Both the position numbers and the translations under genes were made by a program. From Linnemannia elongata (lineage: Eukaryota > Mortierellomycota > Mortierellomycetes > Mortierellales > Mortierellaceae), in assembly GCA_036320915.1 (NCBI GenBank), contig JAXBDG010000017.1, forward strand, positions 1,302,001-1,366,000: a stretch of 64,000 nt of DNA, read 5' to 3'. This document shows, piece after piece, positions 11,430-24,200 of this stretch; positions within the stretch are counted from its first letter, which is position 1; the number at the start of each line of letters is the position of its first letter. The notes beneath the pieces are model-generated. The model saw only the letters and a program-made list of their open reading frames with translations, ran no database searches and had not been told where the DNA came from.

Positions 11430-12997
11430 TTACTTCTTCTTGGAGACACCGACGACGCGACCGCGACGACCAGTGGTCTTGGTGTGCTGACCACGGACAC
11501 GGACGCCCCAGTAGTGACGGAGACCACGATGGGCACGGATCTTCTTAAGACGCTCCAAATCCTCACGCATCTGGTTGTCAAGACCGTTAGCCAAGAGCTG
11601 GGTGTACTTGCCATCGACAAAGTTCTTCTGTCTGTTAAGGAACCACTGGGGAACCTTGTACTGGGTGGGGTTCTGCATGATGGTGACGAGGCGCTCGAGC
11701 TCTTCGTTGGTAAGCTCACCGGCTCTATTTGAGGGGTGAAAGGGGAGGGATGGAATGATGGACAGATGGTCAGCCTCTTGGTTCTCATATCGTGAAAAAG
11801 GGATTTCCTGAGTCTCATGTATGATTGTATCCTGAGGAATATGATCATTTATCCCAAAGTTCGTATCGATGAGGCGTATAGTAGTTGTTGGCAGCTGTGT
11901 TGAACGGAGGAATCGTCTGAAAGTACTCCATGGCATAAAACGGTACGGACTGACCCCAAAGTCCTCTCTTCTGTCGTGTTTAGTTGTTGAAAGCACTCTC
12001 GCGTTATTGCCCTGGGAGTCTCTGGCATAAATTGAAGATAAGTTCCTGATGACCAGTGAATCAGGTCGTGTGGGATTGATAGTGGCTCTGGCAGTATGTT
12101 CCTGTATCAATGCTTCCGGCCGAAAAGCGACAACTACTAAAATCGATTGCTGTAGCTGATGCTAATATGTCGGTGCTGCTGTTTGTCGTCGCTTGTTAAC
12201 CACTGCCACGCCACTGATCAGACTCTCGATGTGTATCCAGCTCTGTCATCGTAGTAGTTGCTAAAAGTAGCACGCACCTCTTCTTCAAGTCGATATCAGC
12301 CTTCTTGCAGACCAAGTTGGCATAACGACGACCGACACCCTTGATGTTAGTCTATTACGTTTCGGAAAAATAAAATAAAAAGTTAGAAAACGGCCTAGAG
12401 GACTAAAACACCCAAGTTCACGACAAAAAAAAAGATGTTGGGTTTGCCTTACCATGGCGAACATGATCTTAGTCTTGCCCTCCACGTTCGTGTTAAGGAC
12501 ACGAAGAATGTGCTGGAACTGGCCTTTCTCAGGAACAAGGAGAGACTGTTGGTTGTCGGAAGTAGATGGAGAGGGTAGAGGAATCCTGAGTTAGCGAGGT
12601 TGATCTTTTCTTTGCACTGAAAAAGAGAGGGGTCTTCCCGTAGTGTTGTTGTGTTGGGTTCTGATGGGTCGTAGTAGAAGTGGTAAGTTGATCTCTGTCA
12701 TCCCGTCATCCTGAGTAGACAAGTACTCCATCCTGCCAAGGCGTATTTCCGTTCAAGTTCATCACTACTCCCTAGTCCTCCAAGGGTGCAACAGACGGCG
12801 ATGATATTTTGGGCATGAATTCTCCATAGCCATAGTATCTTGCGTTATTTTGCGAGTATTTTGGTGGTGTTCCGAGGCTGCAAGTGGTTGTTGAGGTGAT
12901 CGATGGGTTTGAGTAGCATCGATGTTTGACGATGTCCGGATGGATGGTTTCGTTGCCCTGTAGCGGTTTCCCTCCTCATTTTTTGATGCGCTACCAT
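11430..12997 (-). CDS. RPS18: 40S ribosomal protein S18 (uS13)
   Basis: Small-subunit ribosomal protein uS13, at the head of the 40S subunit near the tRNAs. Exons 12453..12545, 12278..12351 and 11430..11724 join in phase to give [79 protein letters not shown] and a VSKKK end. This is full-length S18 (about 154 residues; human 152). The first of these exons opens exactly at SLLVPEK, so the start codon must be in a separate upstream exon holding little more than ATG. The only ATGGT nearby is at 12995..12997 with donor GTAGCG; this exon is inferred. The intron at 11725..12277 is 553 nt and partly open in frame. Oriented head to head with RPL19. Confidence 0.93.
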
Positions 12998-13713
12998 AAT
13001 GAAAAAAATGAAAGAGGGTGTGCGTATTCTCCGCTGGGCCAATTTATCGCAACTCAGAAATGTGACTGTTTATTTAGCACTCTCGGTGCACACCTTTAAT
13101 CAAATTGGACTTTGTGATCGAGCCTGATTATTGCTATCACTTCTTGCCTTGCACGTTTGCGGGAATTGCTTGATCGCCTTGCCTTACAAGAGGGTAAAGA
13201 CAACAAGGAACGAAGCTTCCAGATGACTATTCGGAAGCTGAGCTTTCCCTCTCCGAGCGTAGGTTACTACCCTCGAACCAGTGTTGGCTGTAATTTTGAA
13301 TTGGATGTGCGGTCTGCTCTACTGCCTTCGCCGTCCTACCTCACGAAGCATGCTTCATTTCTGCTTGAGTATTGGTTTACACTTCCTACGAATGTGTACG
13401 AGTGGAGGTGTGAAGATATCAATACGTTTACTGGTAGCTATCGACAGATGATTGATGACCTACTTAGAGGACAGGTCGCACACATCTATGGCTGATGTGA
13501 TTGCAGTTGGACACAGAATGGTCCGTGATTAAAAGGGTAGCTATTGCTGCTGTAGTGCAATTGAAAGACGTAGGAATAATATAGTTTTTTGTTCCTCGCG
13601 ACTAGCGAATGAGTGACGTAGTCATTGTGTGCACGTGATGTTCAATCTTGTTTGAAGTTCTTGGCCAGTGTGAGTTTTCGCTCATCCTTTTTCTCAAATT
13701 TTATTGAATCAAC
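12998..13713. promoter_or_regulatory. Shared region between head-to-head RPS18 and RPL19
   Basis: About 0.7 kb separates the inferred starts of RPS18 (minus) and RPL19 (plus). If those starts are right, this is a bidirectional promoter for two ribosomal proteins. It carries a TGACGTA motif and a CACGTG palindrome close together at 13614-13638, near the RPL19 side. No TATA box is assigned. Confidence 0.45.
13157..13495 (+). other. Unrecognised 112-codon open frame
   Basis: An open frame without an early ATG; the first is at 13223. The translation has a balanced composition (for example SFLLEYWFTLPTNVYEW near the end), unlike the low-complexity frames around it. It matches no family I recognise. 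It lies in the promoter region between RPS18 and RPL19. It may be a gene remnant, a short unknown gene or chance. Confidence 0.25.
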
Positions 13714-15640
13714 ATGTAATACCCAGATTCGGGAAGAGCGAGAGAGGGCAATACTACAAGTGAGCGGGAAGCATAGGGAAGCAGAAACCATGGCCGATCA
13801 ACCAATCAGGATCAACAACCCGAGTTTTTCGGATCGATGGGAGTGTAAAGAAGCAAGGGTCATGGCGTTATTTTGATCCATCACTCTTCATAGAGGAATT
13901 CAACATTTGACATTCTGGGAATTCGACTTCATCCGATTCCCCCAGTGGACCTCATCATCCAGAACCTATGACTTCTTGACCTTTGAAAGGTCCTTCGACA
14001 CTCCTTCAGCAATCACCCTCGATCACTTTGACACACCTGGGAATACCTCTCACCTACAACGCAACTACAAGGAAACCACAGCCTGAAAGAAAAGAGACCC
14101 AATAATAGTGTGACTGACCCCTTCGTCACACCCTCTCTTTCTTTTGTTCTACCAACAGGGTTTCTTTGAACAGTCAGAAACGTTTGGCCGCCGCCGTCTT
14201 GAAGTGCGGACAGCGCAAGATTTGGCTCGACCCTAACGAGGTTACCGAGATTGCCAACGCCAACTCTCGTAAGTTGTGGATACCTTACCCCTCTTTCCCA
14301 GCAAGACCCTCTCTTTCTCTCTTTCTCAGTCTGTGTCAGGAGTGCTTTGGTGGGCGAGCCCAGGGCTGCCAGAACCAAACTAGCTAGGCCGGCAACACCC
14401 GCTCGCCACACATACGTTTATCCCAGCAGGCACTACCCACATGGACAGACATCGGCAAAACCAAGCATTTTGCTTGCTATCTGGACATAATTCATACAGC
14501 AGGAGGAGCGAATGGACGGACTAAGCGCAATATTGGTTCACGGGGTCACTGAATTTCCGCAGCAAGGGCCCAAGTGCTTGCTCGAGATCTGGTGTGATAC
14601 TGAGCTCATCATATCCGAATGGAATACTGCTATGCTATCGCTCCGTTCGTTCGACATACAGCCAACTTCCCCCCTCTTTCAACCAGCCTGGGGAGCAGCC
14701 TGGCCTTTTGTTTGTCCTTTGGCGAGATTTTGGTTATCAGGACATTATGACAAACATTAGCGCGATGCTTGTCTCATCTCCCGCAGCTTCCCCCCGCAGC
14801 CCGCAGTTTTTGTGTTCAAGGGACAGACAAAGAAAGAGGCCCTAGCCACAGGCGCAATCAACAGGGCGCATATCAGCGCCTTTCAAACCCTACCAATGTC
14901 ACCAATCACTCGGCCGTCATCTGGCACAACCTTCACCCTCTCCTGAACACAACATCCTTTCGAGACATTGGAGGCATTGTAATAACCCACAAAACACCCT
15001 TCATTTTTTAAACCGTGTTCCAATAGGCCAGAACATCCGCAAGCTCGTCAAGGATGGCCTCATCATCAAGAAGCCCCAGACCATGCACTCGCTCTTCCGT
15101 CACCGCGAGAAGCTCGCTGCCAAGCGCGCCGGTCGTCACTCTGGCACCGGTAAGCGTCAGGGTACCGCCGAGGCCCGTATGCCCACCACCGTCATCTGGA
15201 TGCGCCGCCAGCGTGTCCTCCGCCGTCTCCTCCGCAAGTACCGCGAGACCGGCAAGATCGACCGTCACTTGTACGTTTTCATTCTTTTTGATTTTGTTTA
15301 ATGAAGCAGATGACATGGCTTTGACGATAGAAGCACACATTGCTGTTGCATAATATCAGTTTTGCTAACTCTCTATTTCTCTCGTCATTTTTACTATAAA
15401 TCCCCCCCAAATAGGTACCACGTTTTGTACATGAAGGCCAAGGGTAACGTCTTCAAGAACAAGCGTGTCTTGATGGAGTACATCCACAAGGTCAAGGCCG
15501 AGAAGCTCCGTGCCAAGTTGATCGCCGACCAGGCCGAGGCTCACCGCAACAAGACCAAGGCTGCCCGCACTCGCCGCAACGAGCGCGTCGCCGAGAAGCG
15601 CGCTGCCTTTGCTGGTACCGAGGCCGAGAAGAAGAAGTAA
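13714..15640 (+). CDS. RPL19: 60S ribosomal protein L19 (eL19)
   Basis: Large-subunit ribosomal protein eL19. Exons 14159..14268, 15027..15270 and 15415..15640 join in phase, giving [90 protein letters not shown] and a basic, Lys-rich C-terminus. Length is 193 residues, normal for fungi. The acceptor at 14158 leaves the phase needing two bases, so the start codon is split. The best upstream candidate is AT at 13714..13715 followed by GTAATA; this first exon is inferred and its donor is not ideal. The 758-nt intron (14269..15026) is unusually long for this window. Confidence 0.93.
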
Positions 15641-16023
15641 ATATTTGCTTCTTGTTATCCCAATCTCTAACCAAAACAAACAAACCAATTCTATCCCACC
15701 TTATCAAATTTGAGAACATTAAATTTGCTTCGTTTCGCAATATGTTTCTTGGGCACTTACTGGGAGGGGGTTTTTTTGTCGCATGTTTGCGAGAGTAAGT
15801 GTGGAGGGGATGGTATGTAAGCAAGGGAGAATAATGGCGATTATGTTTCATAGGTGAATGTCAAGAGAACAATTGAAGGTGTGGGGAAGGAAAGTTTTAG
15901 TACAACGCCAACGACAAAGGGAGGGCAAGGCTGTTTTTGAGGCAGAATTATTTTATTCTTCAAAAAAACGCAATATGTGTCCGTTCAAGAGTCCTGGCAC
16001 AAAAAAAAAAAAACGACTCTACG
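15641..16023. other. Convergent 3' region between RPL19 and SARAF
   Basis: Shared 3' flank of two convergent genes. It is AT-rich, with A tracts near 16005-16013. No gene is seen. Confidence 0.6.
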
Positions 16024-17391
16024 CTATCGTCGTCGAGTGCCTCCAAACCCAGTAGCGGTCCGTGTAGGATTAGAACTCGACCCCGACGATGAGGAACCAC
16101 GTCCCATCCCACTTCCTCCGGAGTAAGACCCATACGATGATGAACCCCATGATGATGAAGAGGCACTCGTGCCCGCGTAAGCAGAGGAAGGACCAGCGTA
16201 GGCGTTTGCATCTGCCTGTCGACGGTTCCGGTTCTGTGTGGCCATATATGCACCCAGACCTCCCAAACCCACGCCCGACCAGAACCCTGGTCTGAATCCT
16301 CCTGTTTCCGCCGTGGACGATGCTAAAATAGAATGAAAGAATATGTCAGTCGTGTTGCTCCGTACGGTGCGAGTGCAATGCAATAATACAGAGTATAATT
16401 ATTCTTGGTCAAAATCTGTACCTGAAGGTTTATACTGGTTGCCAGGGTTCCATCCACCGCCTCCTCCTCCACCACCGCCGCCACCAAATCCACCGCCACC
16501 ATGTCCGCCAGACGATCTGTAAGGTGGTGGCGGGTCATCGTTCCTGGCATCTTCCCGATAATGCTGGAAGCAGTTCTTCAAGAATGAGTACAAGATAAAG
16601 CAGACGACGCTGATCCATGTTCCGAGGTATAACAGCTCCACCCATGACTGCCTCTTTGCTATTTTTTTTTTTCGTTCAATCGCGTTGAGAAGGGAAGAAA
16701 GGATTAGCAACTGAACAGGTCACCATCAAGGAAAAGCATGCCCATTGTTCAATCATGATGCCCCGTTCTTACCTCGACGGGTCCACTCGTTAAAAGCAGG
16801 ATTCTTCCACGTATCCCTTCCATAATTACTATCCGTATTATACCGGACATTGGTATACTGCAACTTATACTCGAGTCCACAACTACCCTTGAGGACATAA
16901 GGATCATCCGGGTAGGTGTAGCCCTCACAAAAGACATCCAACTGTCCGAACCGCAAGTTGTCTGGTAGATCTGCCTGACATTTCCATTGCACGTCGCTCC
17001 CATCGAATCCTGCATTCGTACACTGCACCACCTCTAATTGAAGGCCATTGAAGCAAAATGAGGAAAAGTGGGGAAAGAAACGGTTAATTGACACGAAATG
17101 AAAAGGGCTGGCGGTTTCAAGAAGAACTGAAAATAAAAAATTACCAGGCTCAAAGTCGCCACAGGCGTTGCCTCCGACACACTTGATCTGGGGGACGGGA
17201 CTGGTCCTCCGGCCGGTGGTCATGCGACCCTGGTGCAGGGTCAATGTCTGTACATCCTTGAGAAGGACCTTCTTGTGGTTGTTGTTTCCGAACGCGGAGA
17301 CGGTCGAGGGGGTGGTGGCGAGGAGACAGGCGGCGGTGGTGGCGAGGGCCAGTATTGTTGGAGAGAGGAGACGGCGGCGTTGTGAAGGCAT
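16024..17391 (-). CDS. SARAF (TMEM66) homologue
   Basis: Single-pass ER membrane protein. In animals SARAF slows store-operated Ca2+ entry through STIM. Exons 17145..17391, 16773..17033, 16422..16658 and 16024..16322; all are GT..AG and in phase, giving 347 residues. Features in order: a signal-peptide-like hydrophobic segment after Met 17391; a Cys-rich lumenal domain with VLLKDVQTLTLHQGRMTT, PVPQIKCVGG, VQCTNAGFDGSDVQWKC, FCEGY, and YVLKGSCGLEYKLQYT; a transmembrane segment (LGTWISVVCFILYSFLK); a Gly/Pro-rich cytosolic tail with PPPPYR, GFWSGVGLGGLGAY, and a terminal GFGGTRRR. The order and the C-terminal signature match animal SARAF closely. Met 17391 was chosen because the predicted signal peptide follows it directly. 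Confidence 0.93.
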
Positions 17392-17973
17392 CCTGTTCTT
17401 CTTGGTCCTGTGTTCTGTCATCAGTTGGTGCTCAGTTGTTGATGGTGACGAAGAAAGAATGAAAGATGTGAAAGAGAAGTGTGCGATGCAAGACGCATAA
17501 AAATAAGAAACAAACGCCAAGGGTATATGTGTGTTGGATGAATGTGGTTGGTGCGGATTTTTTTGCCTTTCCTGAGAAAAGTCGACGGAGTGACTGTCAG
17601 ATCCGAACATTTTGATCAATGAAACTGCAAAAAGGGACGGACGGATGGACAAAACGTGTTCGTTCAACAGTGGTTCCTGGAAATGAAATCATTTGGATCC
17701 ACCTTTGGCTCCTTGGCTTGGCAGAAAGGAACACAACAGAACATCTTCCTTTGACATAAGTATATATCTGCAGCCAATGAACGGGATAGAGAAGGAATGA
17801 GCTTAGATATGTTTTTTGTGTTTTTTTCTGTTTTTTTATTAAACGTTTGTCAAAACAGACACTTTCTTCGTGCTTCTCTTTCTTTCTTTCTCATTGATTT
17901 CGAGGTGCGATAAAAAAAAAAGGAATCTCTAACGACTGGAATTGAGACCGGACTGGCAAGACAATAGCCTGCT
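17392..17973. other. Intergenic between GDI1 and SARAF
   Basis: SARAF promoter or leader (minus strand) and GDI1 3' flank. The frame upstream of SARAF Met 17391 stays open to 17667 but shows no family features. Nothing else is recognised. Confidence 0.5.
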
Positions 17974-20531
17974 TTAGTGATCAGCCATCTCCTTCTGCTC
18001 CTCCTCCTGGGTCTGGCGCTGCTTGAGGACAAGGTCATTGCCGGTGATACGCTTGTAAAGATCCTTGACATCATCGCAGACAGTCTCAAAGTGGGAAGTG
18101 GCATCGTACGACTTGGAGATAAAGACCTGGTCATCCTTGCCATCCTTGATAGGTTCGCTGATATCAACAACCTGCACGAACCTGTTATAACGATAAGAAA
18201 GAGTTGAGGAAGGTGATTAGTTATCAAGGACCAATTGCTCAGCACAATAAAAAAAAACAACAACAGCTAAAAGAGGAAGGAGGACGCACTTGTCGACGAT
18301 AGGGCCGAGGAGAGCGAGACCGGGCTGGATCTCCTCCTGGGGGTTGGCGGTCTCGACGATGGTAGAGACGATGGCGAGGTAGTGGTTCTTTTCGCAGACG
18401 TTGTGGGAGGAGGAGACACCGGCAATGTAGATGTCGTTCTTGCGCTTGACTTGGTTCTGGGGGATGATCAACTGGAAAGAATCAACGTTATCGGTGTTGG
18501 GGATGGGGCCCTTGAGCAAGCAAATGGCACGGATGACGCGGTCGGTGGTGTGGACCTTCTCGGGAGCATAGGAGGGGTCGCAAATGACCTGGGAGCACTT
18601 GGCAATCTCATCACCCGAGCGAACACCAACGACCTTGCCGTTCTCGTAGACAATCTCGTCGACCTTCTTGTCGAGCATGTAGGTACCACCGTAAATAGCA
18701 GAGAGACTATATCATAAAAGTGGGACATGGTTAGTCAGTTAATCTATGAACAGCTTTAAGAGTGAGCAGGTTCATGATTGGACCAGGCAGGAAGAATGAA
18801 AAAGAAGAAAAAAGTTATTTTGAGCGTTCTTACCGAGCGAAACCCTGGGGGAGCTCACCCAAACCGTAGAGAGGGTAAAGGTAAGGAGACTTGCCCCAAC
18901 GAGCCATAGACGACATGTAGAGGGTGATGCGGTCAAACGTCTCCTTGGCGGGGCGGTTCAAGTAGCTAGAAAATGAGTACGTCAGATCAGATCGGTTTTA
19001 GCAGGGTATAACTATGTTTTTTTGTGGGCGAACATTTTCAAACACATGCATGTTGCCCCAATGGTCTGCATGTGACCTGGCAAGAAAGAGATCATGGATA
19101 GTTACCTGTCCTCCAAGTGCAAGGCCAAAGCGTGGCCGATAAAGTCGATGGTGCCGGCCTCCAATCCAAAATGCTTGTAGATGTTATCCATGGGGGTAAT
19201 GTTGATATCCATTCCCTGGTGAGTGGAGGGATCATCGGCCTTGTAGTTCTGGACATACTCGAAGAACTTCTTGGCTCTGCGCTTCTCGAAGAGACCCATC
19301 AAGGGACTACGGACGGCCTCCATCTCGGTGGCGGGGACCTTGGCGATGAGACCATCACGGTAGACGTACGAGCCGGCGATCTGCTTGAACTCGAGGTAGC
19401 GGGTGACGTCGGTGTGGGTCAAGATCTTGACGAGCTCTCCGTTGGCCATCATGAACTTGGGGATCAAGTCAACGTTGTAGTCACGGTCCTTGCCGAGGGT
19501 GGCGGCGGGAGCCTCACCATCGCGGAACTTTTTGAAGAGCTAAGATATATTTAAAACAAGCAACATGAAAGTGGAGTTTGCAAATACTCGATATTAATAT
19601 TAACGCGCGTGAGCAGAATCCCTTTTTTAAGCGCATATGAACAAAAACTCTCTTTTTCCTCAAGCAGTGGTTCGATGTTGGCATTGCTTGCTGGTGAGTG
19701 CTAATATTATCCGTCTTTTTTATGAGTGAAACTGAGGCTCATGCTTCGCGGGCTCGTTTTTGGCTTTGAGCAGCATTGCCGACTCTTTTTTTTTCTTTCT
19801 TTTATATATCCTTTTCGGCACTTTTGGGACCCGTTGAACGGATACATGCATTCCTTGGTTTTTTTTTTTGCTGTGATAGCTTGCAGAAGCAGAGAGAAAA
19901 AAGTCGTCCGACCAAATTGCTCCCCGAGAAATAATCAATGCAATTGGAGAAAAATAACAGAAGAGAAAGAAAGGCAGATGATGTCCGTGTTCCCGTACCT
20001 GGGTCAAGTTCAAACTGGCACTCTCGCCTCCGTAGTAGTCGTTGCGGTCCATGTGGAGGACCTTCTTGCCCTCGATCGACAGAAGACCAGAGAGAATGCA
20101 CTCAGTCAAACCAGTGCCCATAACAACGACGTCGTATTGCTCATCCTATCAGATTGCAATGTAGGAGATGCAAAGATACCATGGGTTAGACTCATTGCGC
20201 ACCAAGTATTCAAAGAGCAGTAAGAACGCAATAGAAACGGTCCGTTGAGGAGGTTGACGACGAGCGTGTGTGTATGTTTGTGTGTGTGTGTGTGTGTGTG
20301 TGTGCGCTCTGTTGCTGTTGTTGCTGTGCTGTGTTTGCGCCACCTGTTGTCCAAGTTGTCAGCATAGTAAAGGAGAAAAGACCTTGCGTGCGTGTCGTCG
20401 CATGCGTTGGTCCATCACTTTTTTTGGGGGAGAGTGTGATGACGCTTGTTACGCGCGTACGATACACTCTCCGCCCCCACAACGTGAGAAAAGTAACAAG
20501 AAGACATATGCTTGTGTGGATAACTCACCAT
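17974..20531 (-). CDS. GDI1: Rab GDP-dissociation inhibitor
   Basis: Extracts GDP-bound, prenylated Rab GTPases from membranes and recycles them in the cytosol for vesicle traffic. Six exons: 20529..20531 (ATG only, donor GTGAGT), 19999..20145, 19106..19539, 18834..18965, 18290..18706 and 17974..18181. The sum is 1341 nt, or 446 residues, the usual GDI length. Recognisable blocks: [113 protein letters not shown] and a C-terminal Lys/Glu/Gln-rich tail. These are the sequence-conserved regions shared with REP/CHM. All junctions keep frame. Divergent from FCP1. Confidence 0.96.
20277..20304. repeat. GT dinucleotide microsatellite
   Basis: Thirteen or so GT units in the first intron of GDI1. Flanking Cys- or His-rich open frames are translation of the repeat. 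Confidence 0.9.
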
Positions 20532-21254
20532 GGTTGGTTATATTAGCTTGTGAAAAGAAAAGAAAAAGGGGGGGGGGAAAGTGTTTGTTTGTGTGGAAAC
20601 GAGTGTGAGTAAGGGTGTTGGTTGATGATGAAGAAGAGAAAAGAAGAAAGGATGATGCTGACCCTCCCCTTTTTCTCTCTTTGAACCTCTCTCACTTTGC
20701 GAGTGAGTTGCAGCGGTCTGTGACCAGCGAACGAATCATCGTCATCTGTGGAGATCTAATTAGAGTTATTTCCGTTCCAAATTAAAAGTAATGAGAACAT
20801 GCATATCACCATCATTTGAAACATTGCAAGGAATTAACATATTTCCCAAAGCAAATCGGATGGATGCCCTTTGTCCTTGCTTTTTTTTTTTTTTTTTTTC
20901 TTCTCCTTGTCTTCGAAACGCGCCTTCGTTTTTCCTCCCCTTTTTCTCTCTCTCTCCGTCTCTCTCTCTCTCTTGCACTCTTGCAAAGTACACACACACA
21001 ACATCACCCCAGACACTAATCAGGAGGACTTGGATCGCATTTCAACAACCAACCAGCCAAGCACACAGGACATACCCATTCAATAAACCTGAACCTGAAC
21101 TCGGTACATCCACAAGGCACCGCCACGCGTCTCAAAAGCCCTCCTCTGCCCCCCCCCCCCCCCCCCCCCCCATTGTCGTCGTTCTTCGCATCACCCAACG
21201 GATATCGACTCTCCTCCCATACAACCAAAAGTCAACTAGGACACGAAATATACA
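20532..21254. promoter_or_regulatory. Divergent promoter region of GDI1 and FCP1
   Basis: About 0.7 kb between two divergent start codons. It holds a T run (20881-20899), CT-rich sequence and a 23-base C homopolymer at 21149-21171, about 80 nt upstream of the FCP1 ATG. No specific factor site is assigned. Confidence 0.5.
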
Positions 21255-24200
21255 ATGGCGGACAACGACTTCAGATACACAATCCCCGCAGAGAACCTAC
21301 CAGCCACAATTATCGCCGTCAAGACAAGCAAGGACAAGTCCATGTCCGACGGCGACGAGCTGCTCGAATACGAATATATCGTCAAGCGGGAGGGCTATGT
21401 GGACGACGACAAGACTGCTCTGATCGCCCAGAGAGGAGAAATCCGCGCCACCAAAGATGGTATCGTGGAGGCCATTCATGTCACCAAGGGACAGGTCATT
21501 GACAACGAGAGGTATGCGACTTCGGGAAAGCACGTTGACACGCGTCCTTTGTATGCTCTAGCATCGTTATTTTTATGGCATCCGTCTAACGATCTTTTAT
21601 TATTACGGTTCGAATTACTGGAAATTGTAATAGTACGGTGGTGATCGATTATAAAGGCTGCGACCACGACACACAGTACGAGGGCATGTGTGTTATGTGC
21701 TGCAAGACTGTACCTATGAACCAAGAATCCCATGTTATGATGGCCCACGACGCAACGTCGCTTGCCGTCAGCCGTTCGGTTAGTTGCGAACACGCTTTGC
21801 TGCTTGTTTGACCTCTTTGTTTGGGGTATCGATAACGGTTCTGCATGGTTCAACTCTAACATTACAACACGCCCTGCCTTTTCAAAAATAATAGGAGGCA
21901 AAGAGGCTGGAGCACGATACAGTGGGTCGACTTTTGAACGAGGGCAAGCTGTCCCTTATTGTGGATCTAGACCAGACGCTTATTCATGCGACAGTCGGTC
22001 CAGCTATCGACGAATGGATCAACTCTCAGGGTGGGATGCCACAGGTAAGCGACGAATCCTTCATCATTCATGTTTTCTTGGTTTGTCAGTATTCCTTGTG
22101 AATAAGCATGACCTAACTATATATTCGTTCTCTGACCTCTGAATAGGACGTGAAAATGTTTCCTCTACCAGACAGTTCTACGCCATACTACATCAAGTTG
22201 CGGTAAGACGGCATAGCGGAGCTCGCGATTCTTGATTGGATTTTCCCTTGCATGCACAACACCAGGAATCAATTGCTAATACTGATTTCACGTTGTCTTA
22301 ATATGATAGACCTCACTTGGAACGCTTCTTGCAAAAGGTTGCGGCCATCTACGAACTGCATATTTACACGATGGGGACAAGGAACTATGCATCAGCGGTC
22401 GCCAAGGCTATCGACCCTGATGGCAAGTTTTTCAGTCAGCGGATCCTGTCTAGGGATGAAAACCTCAGTAAGGGGATCTACGGGAATTGGCAATGCCAAT
22501 CATTGTACCTGTGATACGAGGGGACAAAGTGAATTTGAACTGACATATTTGCAACTTGATGAATGATAAATAATAGACATGACGCAAAAGTCCATTGAGC
22601 GCCTGTTTCCCTGTGACACTTCCATGGTCGTGGTGATAGACGATCGCGCAGACGTGTGGCAGTACTCTCCTAACTTAGTCAAAGTTCAGCCATGTAAGTC
22701 TTGAGGACATGTCTTGTCAGTGACCGATGTCGCCTTTTGCTATGAATTCATGTCTAATTGCTAATTTATCTTTCGACGCTGTAACTATAGACGAGTACTT
22801 TGTTGGCGCTGGAGACATTAATGCAGGGCATCTCCCGAAACAGGACGCTGTCATCAAGTCAGAACCGGCACCCAGTACAGGAGCAGCTCCAACAACAGAA
22901 CTCGTCAAGGAATCAACAGAAGCCAAATCCGACCCATCCGATACCTCAGTAGGAACAACAGAAACCGCGCTCGAGATTGAAACATCTACAACAGCACCCA
23001 CTGATGCGACAGCAGCTCCAGCAGACACAACGACGACGGCATCGTCCGGAGAAACCTCTGAAGAAAAGAAACCCGAGGAGAAAGGCGAGGAACTAAAGGC
23101 TGAGGTGACAGCGTCTGTGATGCCTATGTCTGGAAAGCCGTTAAAGGTCCTCAAGCCCAAAGCCCCCGTTATGGATGATAATGACAACGAGCTCAAGCAC
23201 ATCCTCGAGGTAAGACTCTGTTGCTTTTGATTGTTTTCTTGGTCACGTCTTTCACTCTCACGCCAAGAAAATCTTTCTAACCGCACTCGCTTTCATTCAT
23301 ACATGCAGATCTTAGAGACGATTCATGAAAAGTTTTATGATGACAGGGAGGTTTTCAAGCTTACAAAACCAAAGAAGCAACCAGATGTGAAGGTACAGAT
23401 CAGCTCAACAGGACATGACAATGATGAACGCTATCTTTGGTTGAACTGAAAAGGAGCGCATCTCAACGAAACTAATCACTGGTATCGCGACATGCTAAAA
23501 TATATATAGGAGATTATCAGAGATATGAAGAAGAACGTGTTGAAGGGAGTGAACATTGTCTTCAGTAGTGTGATTCCTCTTGGTCAGATACCCCAGAGGG
23601 CAGACATCTGGAGACAAGCGGAGAGCTTTGGTGCCATATGCTCGACTGAATTATCTACAGGAGTGACCCATGTTGTGGCTGCCAAGGTAAGACTCAAAAC
23701 GACTTGCTTTTTCACAAAGGAAAAACGAACGCTGAAGGATTCAGTGAAGCAGACGTCTAACGTGCACCACTACATCAAACTTTGTATTCATGGGTATAGG
23801 CGGGTACGCAAAAAGTCAGCGAGGCAAGGAAACGCAGGAATGTCAAGATCGTTCGCCCAGAGTGGTTGTACCACTCCATCGGAAAGTGGCAACGCCAAAA
23901 TGAAGCCGACTACGTCCTACCCGAGCTCGCCAACAAATCGTCACCCAGGTCCACAACACCACCGCACAATCCCGAAGACGAAAAGAACGTCGGCGGAGCG
24001 GAAGGTAACGGGGAAGAGGACCAGGGTGGTGTGTCAGAAGATATGGGCACCATACAAACCATCAATAATAACGTGTGGGAAGATGTAGCCAAGGAGCTTG
24101 AGGATGAGCTGGGGGATTTGGACGACACTGACTTTGACAGTGACACGAGGTTAGCTACTCTTCTCTTGGGATCTTTTATTTTTTCTCCAAGCGCTATCTT

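Noticed and set aside
11725..15026. Box C/D snoRNAs in RPS18 and RPL19 introns
   Set aside because: A GTGATGA occurs in the first RPS18 intron (minus strand), but I found no CTGA box at a suitable distance or terminal stem; none in the RPL19 intron.
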